From Spirochaetaceae bacterium (GTDB lineage: Bacteria; Myxococcota_A; UBA9160; UBA4427), in the NCBI GenBank assembly GCA_020632655.1, contig JACKFD010000001.1:310001-374000 (forward strand): a stretch of DNA of 64,000 nt, read 5' to 3'. The notes under the pieces are model-generated. The model saw only the letters and a list, made by a program, of their open reading frames with translations. It had not been told where the DNA came from and searched no databases. A program made the position numbers and the translations under genes. This document shows, in pieces, positions 41,866 through 50,745 of the stretch; position 1 is the first letter of the stretch; each line of letters opens with the position of its first letter.

Positions 41866-43275
41866 CTAGTCCGGCTTCGGAATGCCCTTCCAGTAGTAGT
41901 TCGGGCGACCGCCGGACTCGTGGATACGGCGGAAGACGAACTCGACCTCCTGTCCGATCTTCATGTCCTCGGGCGCGATTTCGACGACCTGCAGATGGAT
42001 CCGGGCACCGTCGACGTCGACGATCGTCACCACCGTCGGCGGGTTCGGCGTCGGGAAGAAGAAGTCGAAGGTGTAGGTGACGACGCGGCCCGTGCGGTCG
42101 GCGAGCGGGACCTTCTCGAAGCGGTCCTTCGCGAAGCAGGTCTCGCAGACGCGCTGGGCGGGGAACTGGATCGCGCTGCAGGCCTGGCAGCGCTGGCCGA
42201 GGAACGTGAGGTCGTCGTCGCGCTCCCGGAACAGGATCGTGGCCGAGAGGCCGGGGTTCGTGCCCGCGTCCCACTCGGAGGCCGTCAATCCCTTCGCGTT
42301 CAGGTAGTCGTCGTAGCGAGCGACCACGCGCCGTCGCGCGAGGTTCCAGGCGACGCCGCGGCGGGGGGCGAGCTTCTCGATCTGGTCCGTCGTGCGGAAG
42401 GCCGTCGCGTCCGCGCCGTTGCCGAAGTTCACGAGCAGCAGGCGCTCCCCCGGCTTCGCCGCCTCGAGCATCGCGGCGAGCTGGAGCGGCGCGAAGGCGG
42501 CGCCGGCGTTGCCGAGCTGGCCGAAGAGGGGCGACTGCAGGGCATCCTTCGCGACCTTCGCGGCCTTCGCGACGCCCGCGTGGGAGCGTGCGTCCGGCGC
42601 GTAGAGGGCGACGCGATCGAAGTCACCGATCGCGCTGCCCGTGCGCTCGAGGAAGCCCGCGATCGCCGCACGCATGTTCGGGGTGTAGGACTCCTGGATG
42701 ACGAAGCGGTCTTCCCAGGTATGGACGTACTCGTGGCCGGCCGGGCGCCAGACGTCGGTCACTTCGTCGGTCACGGCGGCGAAGCCGTCGAGGGTCGCGA
42801 TCGTGTCGCCCTGGCCGATCAGGAAGGCGACCGCGCCGTCCCCGAAATTCGCCTCGAGGCCCGACTTCGGCGCGGCGAGTCGCGCGTCCGAGGCGATCAC
42901 GAGGGCGCGCCGCGCCGTGCCGGCGGCGACGGCGTCGAAGGCGGCGCGCAGGGCCGCCGTGCCGGCGCGGGTCGAGCCCGTGTGGTCCGCCGTGTGGACC
43001 GTGCGCGGCAGGCCGAGTACGCGCGCGACGAGCGCCGCCGCCTGCTTCTCCTCGAAGGGCAGGGTGGTCGAGGCGAAGACGAGCAGGTCGATCGACTCGC
43101 GCTCCTGGCCCATGAGACAATGGCGCGCGGCGGTCACGCCGAGCGTGATCGCGTCCTCGTCGTTCCAGGCGACGGCCTTCTCCGGCCCGCCTTCGACGGG
43201 CTTCTTCCCGCCGATCACCGAGAGGGGCAGCCGCGTGCGCGGCACGTAGGCACCGTACGAGAGGATTCCCGTCAT
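41866..43275 (-). CDS. HMG-CoA-synthase-like domain fused to DUF35 zinc-ribbon/OB fold
   Basis: The first 330 residues form a ketosynthase III/HMG-CoA-synthase-like thiolase fold with ANFGDGAVAFLIG and FGQLGNAGAAFAPL. The usual NACYGG nucleophile loop reads TGSTRAGTAAL, so the cysteine position is Thr102 and condensation is unlikely. The last 130 residues are a DUF35 module: a zinc ribbon with CQACSAIQFPAQRVCETC (about 361-382) and an OB-fold. DUF35 proteins bind the acyl-CoA end and hold thiolase partners, for example ChsH2 with Ltp2. The adjacent SCP2-type thiolase (110 bp downstream) is the obvious partner, perhaps with this first domain as a structural scaffold (inference). Confidence 0.88.
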   Translation of the reverse strand: MTGILSYGAYVPRTRLPLSVIGGKKPVEGGPEKAVAWNDEDAITLGVTAARHCLMGQERESIDLLVFASTTLPFEEKQAAALVARVLGLPRTVHTADHTGSTRAGTAALRAAFDAVAAGTARRALVIASDARLAAPKSGLEANFGDGAVAFLIGQGDTIATLDGFAAVTDEVTDVWRPAGHEYVHTWEDRFVIQESYTPNMRAAIAGFLERTGSAIGDFDRVALYAPDARSHAGVAKAAKVAKDALQSPLFGQLGNAGAAFAPLQLAAMLEAAKPGERLLLVNFGNGADATAFRTTDQIEKLAPRRGVAWNLARRRVVARYDDYLNAKGLTASEWDAGTNPGLSATILFRERDDDLTFLGQRCQACSAIQFPAQRVCETCFAKDRFEKVPLADRTGRVVTYTFDFFFPTPNPPTVVTIVDVDGARIHLQVVEIAPEDMKIGQEVEFVFRRIHESGGRPNYYWKGIPKPD

Positions 43276-43354
43276 GCGCTCGATTCCTTCCGCCTGGCGC
43301 CCGCGCGGGATGCCGGGCTCCGTCTTGCGATTCCGGATGATGGGCCGTCCGGCG

Positions 43355-43374
43355 GACGCCCACGATAGGGCGTC
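43355..43374 (-). terminator. Hairpin just after ACAD stop
   Basis: GACGCCC (43355-43361) pairs with GGGCGTC (43368-43374) around a 6-nt loop, beginning at the base after the minus-strand stop codon at 43375. There is no T-run. It may attenuate transcription between the ACAD pair and the HMG-CoA-synthase-like gene, or serve as an mRNA processing or stabilising element. Confidence 0.4.
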
Positions 43375-44361
43375 TCAGCCGAGCGAGGCCTCGAGGATCT
43401 CCGCGATCCGCTCGGCGTGCTCGTCCTGGGTGCCGAAGGCGTTCTCCAGCACCCAGGCCCGCTTGAGGAAGTAGTGGGCCATCACCTCCCAGGTGAAGCC
43501 CATGCCGCCGTGGACCTGGATGCCGGTCCGGGCGTTGCGGATGGCCGCCTCGCCCGCCGTCACCTTCGCCGAGGCGACCGCGCGCTCGACGTCGGCGACC
43601 TCCGGTGCGTCGAGGGTCGCGCCCGCGTTGTAGGCCCCCGCCCGGGCCGCCTCCTGCTTGATGAACATCTCGGCCAGCAGGTGCTTCACGGCCTGAAAGC
43701 CACCGATCGGTCGCCCGAACTGCTGCCGCTCCTTCGCGTAGGCGTTGGCCAGCTCGAGGGCGCCCTCGGCGAGGCCGAGCTGGAGGCCGGAGACGAGGGC
43801 CGCGCCTTCGAGGCGCAGACGGGCGGCCGCGGCGGCGTCGCCGATGCGCTCGCCCTCCGGAAGCGAGTCGACCTCGTGCACGGGCGTCAGCGGATCGAGG
43901 GGGACCTCGACCGGCTTCGCCGCGAGTCCGCGCGGATCCACGCGGTACACACCGTCGCGTCGCAGCACGAGCAGCACGTCGAGGCTCTCGAGATGTTCGA
44001 CGAGCAGCGGCTGCGGGTCCGGCGACGTCAGGTCGAGCCCGCCGACGACGGTCTCGCCCGTCGCGGCCCCGTCGACGAGCCCGGCGGCGAGATGACTCCA
44101 GACGAGCGGGCCGGGCACCAGGCGTCGGCCGAGCTCCTCGAAGACGAGCACGGCGTCGGAGTAGCCGAGCCCGACCCCGCCTTCGTCCTCCGGCAGGCGC
44201 AGGGCGAAGACGCCCATCTCGGCGAGCTCGCTCCAGAGCGCGCGGTCGAAGCCCTGCGACTTCTCGAGCTCCGGGAAGCGCTCGTTCGGGACCTGGCCTT
44301 CGACGAAGCTGCGGATGCCCTCGCAGAGCGCCTTCTGGTCTTCGGTCGGTTGGAAGTCCAC
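43375..44361 (-). CDS. Acyl-CoA dehydrogenase, smaller subunit of second pair
   Basis: This 328-residue ACAD has an N-terminal FQPTEDQKALCEGIRSF, RLPEDEGGVGLGY, the helix YAKERQQFGRPIGGFQAVKH and a C-terminal IQVHGGMGFTWEVMAHYFLK. The central flavin-binding blocks (TEP-GSD and the following strand) are eroded, as in the non-catalytic partner of heteromeric FadE enzymes. It begins at GTG 44361 with GAGGAG about 6 nt upstream. It follows the larger ACAD by 85 bp in the same direction; sizes 328 and 400 mirror FadE28/FadE29-like pairs of steroid side-chain oxidation. Confidence 0.9.
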   Translation of the reverse strand: MDFQPTEDQKALCEGIRSFVEGQVPNERFPELEKSQGFDRALWSELAEMGVFALRLPEDEGGVGLGYSDAVLVFEELGRRLVPGPLVWSHLAAGLVDGAATGETVVGGLDLTSPDPQPLLVEHLESLDVLLVLRRDGVYRVDPRGLAAKPVEVPLDPLTPVHEVDSLPEGERIGDAAAAARLRLEGAALVSGLQLGLAEGALELANAYAKERQQFGRPIGGFQAVKHLLAEMFIKQEAARAGAYNAGATLDAPEVADVERAVASAKVTAGEAAIRNARTGIQVHGGMGFTWEVMAHYFLKRAWVLENAFGTQDEHAERIAEILEASLG

Positions 44362-44446
44362 GATCTCTCCTCGCGCGTCGCCGCGCGTCGCGGGTTTCGG
44401 GGCGGGCCGGGCGGGCTCGGCCGGGTGTTCCAGCGGGACCGGTGCC

Positions 44447-45649
44447 TCAGGCGCCCGCGGCCTTGGGCTCCTTCGGCAGGCCGAGGATGCGCTCGCCGAT
44501 GATGTTCTTCTGGATCTGGCTCGTGCCGGCGGCGATCGAGACCGAGATCGCGTTGAAGTGGCGGTTCCAGAAGAGGTGGGACGAGAGGTCGCCCACGTCC
44601 GAGCGCGACAGGCCCGCACGGCCGAGCAGCCGGATCGAGAGCTCCGTCGCGCGCTGGTAGACGTCCGTGTAGTAGAGCTTGACCGCTGAGGCACCGACGC
44701 CCGGTACGCCCGTCGCCTTCGCCTCGCAGACCGAGAGCTTGACCATCGCCCAGAGCGACTCGAGCTCCCCGTAGAGATGCCCGATCTCCCTGCGCAGCGC
44801 CTTGTCCTCCCAGGCCGAAGCACCATGGCTCGTGATCTTCTTCGCCGCGCGCACCATGTTCCGCACGTAGGCCTGGAGCTGGATCATGTCGCTCGCGAAG
44901 GCCGTGCCGCGCTCGAAGCGGAGCGTCACGTTCGTGACCCGCCAGCCGTCGTTCTCCTCGCCGACGCGATTCTCGACGGGGATGCGCACGTTCTCGAGGA
45001 AGACCTCCGAGAACTCGCCCTCGCCCTCGAGCGTGGGCAGCGGGCGGATGTCGATGCCGGGCAGGTCCATCGGCATGATCAGCCAGGTGATGCCGCGATG
45101 CTTGGGTGCTTCGGGATCCGTGCGCACGAGCAGCTCGCAGTAGTCGGCGACGTGGGCGAAGGAGGTCCAGATCTTGTGCCCGCTCACGACGTAGTGGTCG
45201 CCGTCGCGCACCGCGCGCGTCTGCAGGCCGGCGAGATCCGAGCCGGCGACGGGCTCGGAGAAGCCCTGGCACCAGACCTCGTCACCGCGGATGATGCGCG
45301 GGATGTGCGCCTGCTTCTGGGCCTCGGTCCCTTCGGCCATGACCGTCGGGCCCCCGTGCAAGAGGCCCACGAAGTTGACGCCGACGTAGGGCGCGTTCGC
45401 CTTGGCGATCTCCTCGAAGTAGATCAGCTGCTCGACGAGGGTCGCGTCGCGGCCGCCGTACTCCTTCGGCCAGTTGATGCCGGCGTAGCCCGCGTCGAAG
45501 AGCTTGCGCTGCCAGCTCGTGTCGTAGGCGCGGCGGGCGGGCCAGTCATGGACGGAGGGCGGCTTGCCGTGGGCCGGGACCTCGGCGGCGAGCCAGGCGG
45601 CGAGCTCGTCGCGGAACTTCTTCTCTTCGGGGGTGTACCGGAGATCCAA
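44447..45649 (-). CDS. Acyl-CoA dehydrogenase, larger subunit of second pair
   Basis: This 400-residue ACAD has intact motifs: WCQGFSEPVAGSDLAGLQT, YVVSGHKIWTSFAHVAD, and a C-terminal WNRHFNAISVSIAAGTSQIQ. It starts with TTG 45649 (MDLRYTPEEKKF) preceded by GGAG. By motif conservation this is the flavin-binding, catalytic-type partner of the gene just downstream. The ordering (larger ACAD, smaller ACAD, DUF35 protein, SCP2-type thiolase, ligase) matches a complete dehydrogenation-to-cleavage route for a branched or propionyl side chain, except that no dedicated MaoC hydratase is present. Confidence 0.92.
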   Translation of the reverse strand: MDLRYTPEEKKFRDELAAWLAAEVPAHGKPPSVHDWPARRAYDTSWQRKLFDAGYAGINWPKEYGGRDATLVEQLIYFEEIAKANAPYVGVNFVGLLHGGPTVMAEGTEAQKQAHIPRIIRGDEVWCQGFSEPVAGSDLAGLQTRAVRDGDHYVVSGHKIWTSFAHVADYCELLVRTDPEAPKHRGITWLIMPMDLPGIDIRPLPTLEGEGEFSEVFLENVRIPVENRVGEENDGWRVTNVTLRFERGTAFASDMIQLQAYVRNMVRAAKKITSHGASAWEDKALRREIGHLYGELESLWAMVKLSVCEAKATGVPGVGASAVKLYYTDVYQRATELSIRLLGRAGLSRSDVGDLSSHLFWNRHFNAISVSIAAGTSQIQKNIIGERILGLPKEPKAAGA

Positions 45650-45813
45650 GCGTACTCACTCCGCGACTGCGGCCGGGCGCACGGGCAGGGCGGCCGCTCT
45701 GGGGGATCCCGCGCGTGGGGCCGGTGTGCGGCGCCGACGCTGGATCGCAAATACGAGCCGCAGCGTATCGAAACGCCCGGGGGCCGTCAAAGGCCTCGCA
45801 GGGGGCGGGGGGC

Positions 45814-46656
45814 TCAGAAGCGGTCGATGTACTGGACGTAGTCGTCGAGCACGGGGAGCACCTCGTCCCGGGGCGCCGAGGGGATGCGCAGGACGGCCTC
45901 GGTCACGCCGGCCTCGCGGTAGTACGCGAGCTTCTCGTCGGTCGGGAAGATGCCCATCGGGACGATGTGCAGGGCATTCGGGTCGCGGCCCCGTTCGACC
46001 AGGCAGGCGCGTAGCCGCTCGAGCTCCGCGGCCATCCCGGCGCCACCGATCGGCATCCACCCGTCGGCGTACTCGGCGATGTGCGCGAAGAGCTTGGGGC
46101 CTGCGGCGCCGCCGATCAGGACGCGGGGGCGGGGCTGCTGGACGGGCTTCGGCCATTGCCAGGAGGGCTCGAAGCGGACGAACTCGCCCTCGAAGGAAGC
46201 GACCTCGTTCGCCCACAGCGCCTGCATCGCGAGCATCACCTCGCGCACGAGCGCGCGGCGCCGCTTCACGTCGATGCCGTGGTTCTCCATCTCCTCGTGG
46301 TTCCAGCCGTAGCCGATGCCGAAGACGAAGCGGCCCTCGCTCATCCAGTCGAGGGTGGCGAGCTCCTTGGCGAAGGTGATCGGGTCGTGCTGGGCGGGCA
46401 GGCCGATGCCCGTGCCGAGGCGGATCGTCTTGGTGACGGACGCGGCGGCGGCGAGGGCGATGTAGGGGTCGGGGCTGCGCAGGTACTCCTCGCCGAGCTC
46501 CGGCGTGCCCGTCGGCGCGGGCGTGCGGCGGCTGGTCGGGATGTGCGTGTGCTCGGGGATGTAGAGGGAGTAGAAGCCCCGGGCCTCGGCCTCGCGGGCG
46601 ACCTCGACCGGATGCATGGCCTTGTCCGTAGCGTGGATCGTGACCCCGATCTTCAT
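45814..46656 (-). CDS. LLM class flavin/F420-dependent oxidoreductase
   Basis: This 280-residue luciferase-like TIM barrel shows KIGVTIHATDKAMHPVEVAR, GFYSLYIPEHTHIP, IRLGTGIGLPAQHDPI, FGIGYGWNHEEMENHG and PRVLIGGAAGPKLF. This pattern fits the group often annotated as F420-dependent in actinobacteria, but FMN use is possible. ATG 46656 was chosen because the first strand starts there; the frame continues upstream without family sequence. It is first in the minus-strand lipid cluster, 164 bp upstream of the ACAD pair, and diverges from the oxidoreductase at 46878. Confidence 0.9.
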   Translation of the reverse strand: MKIGVTIHATDKAMHPVEVAREAEARGFYSLYIPEHTHIPTSRRTPAPTGTPELGEEYLRSPDPYIALAAAASVTKTIRLGTGIGLPAQHDPITFAKELATLDWMSEGRFVFGIGYGWNHEEMENHGIDVKRRRALVREVMLAMQALWANEVASFEGEFVRFEPSWQWPKPVQQPRPRVLIGGAAGPKLFAHIAEYADGWMPIGGAGMAAELERLRACLVERGRDPNALHIVPMGIFPTDEKLAYYREAGVTEAVLRIPSAPRDEVLPVLDDYVQYIDRF

Positions 46657-46877
46657 CGTCGCAGGGCTCCCCGGGCGCGGGCCGCGCGGCGTGCGCGACC
46701 GGCCATCGTATAGATCGTCCGGGCGATGCCGTCGAACGGCCGCTTCGAATGGCAAGGGCCGGGTCGTGGTCTACTCTCCGGGACCCGGTCGACGCCGGGC
46801 CGAGCGCCGCGCAGGCCGTCCCGGTCCACGGCAAATACCGACCGGTCGCGCGCCCGAGCTGCGAGGAGCCCCAGGAT

Positions 46878-49800
46878 TTGGCCAGCGCCACGCCCCCTGC
46901 CTTCGATGCGAGCTACGAGCTCGCGGACCGCTACAAGATCGAGTCGGGCCGGGTCTTCCTGACCGGCAACCAGGCCCTCGTGCGGCTGCCGATGATGCAG
47001 CGCCAGCGCGACCTCGCCGCGGGCCTGAACACGGCGGGCTTCATCTCGGGCTACCGCGGCTCGCCCCTCGGCATCTTCGACATGAACCTCTGGCAGGCGA
47101 AGCGCGAGCTCGAGGCGCATCACGTCCGCTTCGAGCCCGGGCTGAACGAGGACCTCGCGGCGACGGCGGTCTTCGGCACGCAGCAGGCCGTGCTGCTCGA
47201 CGGACCGAAATACGATGGCGTCTTCTCGATGTGGTACGGGAAGGGGCCGGGCGTCGACCGCTCCTGCGACGCGCTCAAGCACGCGAACTACGCGGGGACC
47301 TCGAAGCATGGCGGCGTGCTCGCGCTGATGGGCGACGATCCGGGCGCGAAGTCGTCTTCGATCGCGCATCAGAGCGAGCCGGCGATGATCCATTGCGGGA
47401 TCCCCGTGCTGAATCCGTCGAGCGTGCAGGACTACCTCGACTTCGGGCTCTACGGCTGGGCGATGTCGCGCTTCTCGGGCTGCTGGGTCGGCTTCAAGTG
47501 CCTGACGGACACGATCGAGAGCTCGGGCTCGATCTCGGTCTCGCCCGAGCGCGTCCGGATCCAGAAGCCTTCCGACTTCGAGCCGCCGCCCGGCGGCCTG
47601 CACGTCGGCTGGGCGAACCTGCCGCTCCAGGTCGAGCAGCGCCTCTTCGAACATCGCCTCGTCGCCGTCCGTGCCTTCGCCCGCGCCAACGAGATCGACC
47701 GTGTCGTCTTCGAGTCGTCGAAGCGCCGCCTCGGCATCGTCACGACCGGCAAGGCCTACGGCGACCTGCGTCAGGCGCTCGAGGACCTCGGCATCGACGA
47801 GGCGACGGCCCTCGACCTCGGCATCTCGATCTACAAGGTCGGCCTCGTCTGGCCGCTCGAGCCCGAGCGGCTGCGCGCCTTCGCCCACGGCCACGACGAC
47901 CTGCTCGTGATCGAGGAGAAGAAGGCGATCCTCGAGGAGCAGATCGCGAGCCTCCTCTACAACCTCTCCGAGCGGCCGCGCCTCTTCGGCAAGCAGGATC
48001 TCTCGGGTCGACCCCTCGTGCCCCAGATCGGCGAGCTGAATCCGGGCGCCGTCGCGTCCGTCATGCGTCGCTTCATCACGGCGGAGGTGCCGGAATGGTC
48101 GACGCGGCTCCGGCCGGAGCCCGTGCAGCCCGCGCTCTCCGCCGCGGCCGGCGGTCTCGCGCGGCTGCCCTCCTTCTGCTCGGGCTGTCCCCACAACCGC
48201 TCGACCGTCGTGCCCGAGGGCAGCATCGCCCTCGGCGGCATCGGCTGTCACGGCATGGCCGTCTGGCTGCCGGAGCGACGGACGCTCGCGGTCAACCAGA
48301 TGGGCGCCGAGGGCGTCAACTGGATCGGGCAGGCGCCCTACACGTCGGTCCCGCACATCTTCCAGAACATGGGCGACGGGACCTACTTCCACTCGGGCCT
48401 GCTCGCGATCCGCGCCGCGGTCGCCGCGGGGGTGAACATCACCTACAAGATCCTCGTGAACGGGGCGGTCGCCATGACCGGTGGCCAGCCGATCGAGGGC
48501 GAGGAGATGGCCGGGGAGATCACGACCCCCGAGATCGCCCGGCAGCTCCGCGCGGAGAAGATCCAGCACATCGTCGTCCTCTCGAACGACATCGAGAAAT
48601 ACGCACCCGGCACCTTCCCGCCCGGCGTCGAGGTCTACGACCGGAGCGAGATCGACCGCGTGCAGAAGCAGCTACGCGAGATCCCGGGCGTGACGGCGCT
48701 GGTCTACGACCAGACCTGCGCCGCGGAGGCGCGACGCCTGCGCAAGCGCGGCGAGTTCCCCGACCCCGACCGCCGCATCGTGATCAACGAGGACGTCTGC
48801 GAGGGCTGTGGCGACTGTTCGGTCCAGTCCAACTGCATCTCGATCGAGCCCGTCGAGACCGAGTTCGGTCGCAAGCGCACGATCAACCAGTCGTCGTGCA
48901 ACAAGGACTACTCCTGCCTCGAGGGCTATTGCCCGAGCTTCGCGTCCGTGATCGGGGGACGGATCCGCAAGGTCGAGAGCCAGGGGGTCGACCTCGGCGA
49001 CGGCTCGATCTTCGACGCGCTGCCGGCGCCGGCGGTGGCCCCGCTCGATCAGCCCGTGAACGTCTTCGTGGCGGGCATCGGCGGTACGGGCGTGATCACG
49101 ATCGGCGCGCTGGTCGGCATGGCCGCGCATCTCGAGGGCAAGGGCGTGTCGCTCCTCGACGTGACCGGTCTGGCCCAGAAGAACGGAGCCGTCGCGAGCC
49201 ACGTGCGAGTCGCGAAGCGGCCCGAGGATCTCCACTCGACGCGGATTCCGGCCGGCGGTGCGGACCTCGTGCTCGGCTGCGACATCGTCGTGACGACCGG
49301 CGCGGACGGCCTGCAGAAGCTCTCGCCCACGCGTACCCGCGCGATCGTGAACACCCACGTCGCACCGACCGCGGACTTCGCGACCAACGCCGACCTCGAC
49401 ATGTCCTCGGCGAGCATGGAGGCCCGGCTCACGGCGGCCGTGGGCAAGGAGCGCGTGGAGCTCGTGGACGCGACGCAGCTCGCGACGGCGCTGCTCGGCG
49501 ATGCGATCGGCGCGAACCTCTTCCTGGTGGGCTTTGCGCTCCAGAAGGGGCTGATCCCGGTCGGTCTGCCGGCGCTCGAGCGCGCGATCGAGCTGAACGG
49601 GCGTTCGATCCAGATGAACAAGAACGCGCTCGCCTGGGGTCGGCTCGCGGCCCACGATCCCGAGCGCGTGCGCGAGCTCGCCGCCACCCGGCTGCGGGGA
49701 TCCCAGCAGGTCGCGATCGCCCGGACCCTCGACGAGATCGTGGCACGGCGCGTCCGCTACCTGACCGAATACCAGAACGAGGCCTACGCGAAGCGCTATG

Positions 49801-50372
49801 CGGATCGCGTGGCCCGGGTCGCCGCCGCCGAGCGTGCGACCGGCGCGGAGGGGAGCCGGCTCGCGGAGGCCGTCGCCCGCTACCTCTTCAAGCTGATGGC
49901 CGTGAAGGACGAGTACGAGGTCATGCGGCTGTGGTCCGGGGAGGGCTTCCAGCGCCAGCTCGCCGCCGAGTTCGAGGGCGACTACAAGCTCCAGTTCCAT
50001 CTCGCGCCGCAGCTCTTCTTCCCGCGTGACCCCGATACGGGCCGGGTCAAGAAGCTCACGATCGACCGCCGCATCTTTGCCGTGCTGCGTCTGCTCCGGC
50101 ACCTGAAGTTCCTGCGCCACACGCCCCTCGACCTCTTCAACAAGACGTCGCATCGCAAGCGCGAGTGGGCGCTGCTGGCCGACTACGAGGCGACCCTCGA
50201 CGAGCTCGTGCGCGGGCTCGATTCCGGGAACCTCGACCTCGCCGTCCAGATCGCGGAGATCCCCGAGCACATCCGGGGCTTCGACACGGTCAAGGACGCG
50301 CAGCTCGCCGCCGCGAAGGAGAAGGAGGCCGAGCTGCTCGACGCCTTCCGGCGCGGCCTCGGCGGGGCCTAG
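46878..50372 (+). CDS. Indolepyruvate:ferredoxin oxidoreductase family protein, single chain
   Basis: This 1164-residue fusion oxidatively decarboxylates 2-oxoacids to acyl-CoA with ferredoxin or another acceptor. In order: a pyrimidine-binding TPP domain (STP-like YRGSPLGIFDMN), the pyrophosphate-binding TPP domain (FCSGCPHNRST near 433, then GIGCHG), a [4Fe-4S] segment CEGCGDCSVQSNC (641-653) with further cysteines in CLEGYCPS, and a gamma domain beginning GIGGTGV (about 732) with a helical C-terminal tail. Archaeal enzymes are split into IorA and IorB; the single-chain form is typical of aerobic proteobacteria. TTG 46878 was chosen because GAGGAG lies 9 nt upstream. In this setting it may feed branched-chain or aromatic acyl-CoAs. 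Confidence 0.93.
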   Translation: MASATPPAFDASYELADRYKIESGRVFLTGNQALVRLPMMQRQRDLAAGLNTAGFISGYRGSPLGIFDMNLWQAKRELEAHHVRFEPGLNEDLAATAVFGTQQAVLLDGPKYDGVFSMWYGKGPGVDRSCDALKHANYAGTSKHGGVLALMGDDPGAKSSSIAHQSEPAMIHCGIPVLNPSSVQDYLDFGLYGWAMSRFSGCWVGFKCLTDTIESSGSISVSPERVRIQKPSDFEPPPGGLHVGWANLPLQVEQRLFEHRLVAVRAFARANEIDRVVFESSKRRLGIVTTGKAYGDLRQALEDLGIDEATALDLGISIYKVGLVWPLEPERLRAFAHGHDDLLVIEEKKAILEEQIASLLYNLSERPRLFGKQDLSGRPLVPQIGELNPGAVASVMRRFITAEVPEWSTRLRPEPVQPALSAAAGGLARLPSFCSGCPHNRSTVVPEGSIALGGIGCHGMAVWLPERRTLAVNQMGAEGVNWIGQAPYTSVPHIFQNMGDGTYFHSGLLAIRAAVAAGVNITYKILVNGAVAMTGGQPIEGEEMAGEITTPEIARQLRAEKIQHIVVLSNDIEKYAPGTFPPGVEVYDRSEIDRVQKQLREIPGVTALVYDQTCAAEARRLRKRGEFPDPDRRIVINEDVCEGCGDCSVQSNCISIEPVETEFGRKRTINQSSCNKDYSCLEGYCPSFASVIGGRIRKVESQGVDLGDGSIFDALPAPAVAPLDQPVNVFVAGIGGTGVITIGALVGMAAHLEGKGVSLLDVTGLAQKNGAVASHVRVAKRPEDLHSTRIPAGGADLVLGCDIVVTTGADGLQKLSPTRTRAIVNTHVAPTADFATNADLDMSSASMEARLTAAVGKERVELVDATQLATALLGDAIGANLFLVGFALQKGLIPVGLPALERAIELNGRSIQMNKNALAWGRLAAHDPERVRELAATRLRGSQQVAIARTLDEIVARRVRYLTEYQNEAYAKRYADRVARVAAAERATGAEGSRLAEAVARYLFKLMAVKDEYEVMRLWSGEGFQRQLAAEFEGDYKLQFHLAPQLFFPRDPDTGRVKKLTIDRRIFAVLRLLRHLKFLRHTPLDLFNKTSHRKREWALLADYEATLDELVRGLDSGNLDLAVQIAEIPEHIRGFDTVKDAQLAAAKEKEAELLDAFRRGLGGA

Positions 50373-50745
50373 CCCGACCCTCCGCTGGTCGCGCGGTGCC
50401 CGGCGCCCCGTGACTGCGAGTCCAGTCCGTCTTCGACGTCGGATGCGTGCGAAGCCGGCAGGGCGCGCGCATCGCCGGCCGCTCGGGCCCACGCTCTGCT
50501 GCGTATATTTGAGCCAGCGTGACTCGTTTCCGCTTGACGCGGCCACCATGCAGGAGGACTCTTCGCAGCCGCCTCGGGCGGACGCGGGCGCCCGGCCTGC
50601 CGATTCCGGCTCCGCGCGTCGCGCTTCGTCCGCGAGCGTCCCTCGGCCTCCGCACGACCCGACTCCGTGCCGGGATCGAGGCCTCGAGGCGGCCGAAGTC
50701 CCGGAACGCAGCAGAGACCCAAGAGACCCAACAGAGGAAATCGAG
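50373..50745. other. Intergenic region with AT-rich promoter-like spot
   Basis: No gene is supported in this 373-bp gap; the upstream extension of the next reading frame is Arg/Pro-rich and unlike the enzyme. The only AT-rich island is around 50502-50510 (TATATTT), a plausible -10 element without a good -35. If used, it would give a 5' leader of about 230 nt before the dehydrogenase ATG. Confidence 0.4.

Noticed and set aside
46616..50029. 1137-codon plus-strand frame overlapping the 2-oxoacid oxidoreductase
   Set aside because: It is an out-of-frame shadow; the oxidoreductase frame contains the TPP, iron-sulphur and gamma-domain motifs.
46878..50372. Separate iorA and iorB genes or a frameshift
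   Set aside because: The reading frame is continuous through all domains with a sensible linker, so this is a true fusion.
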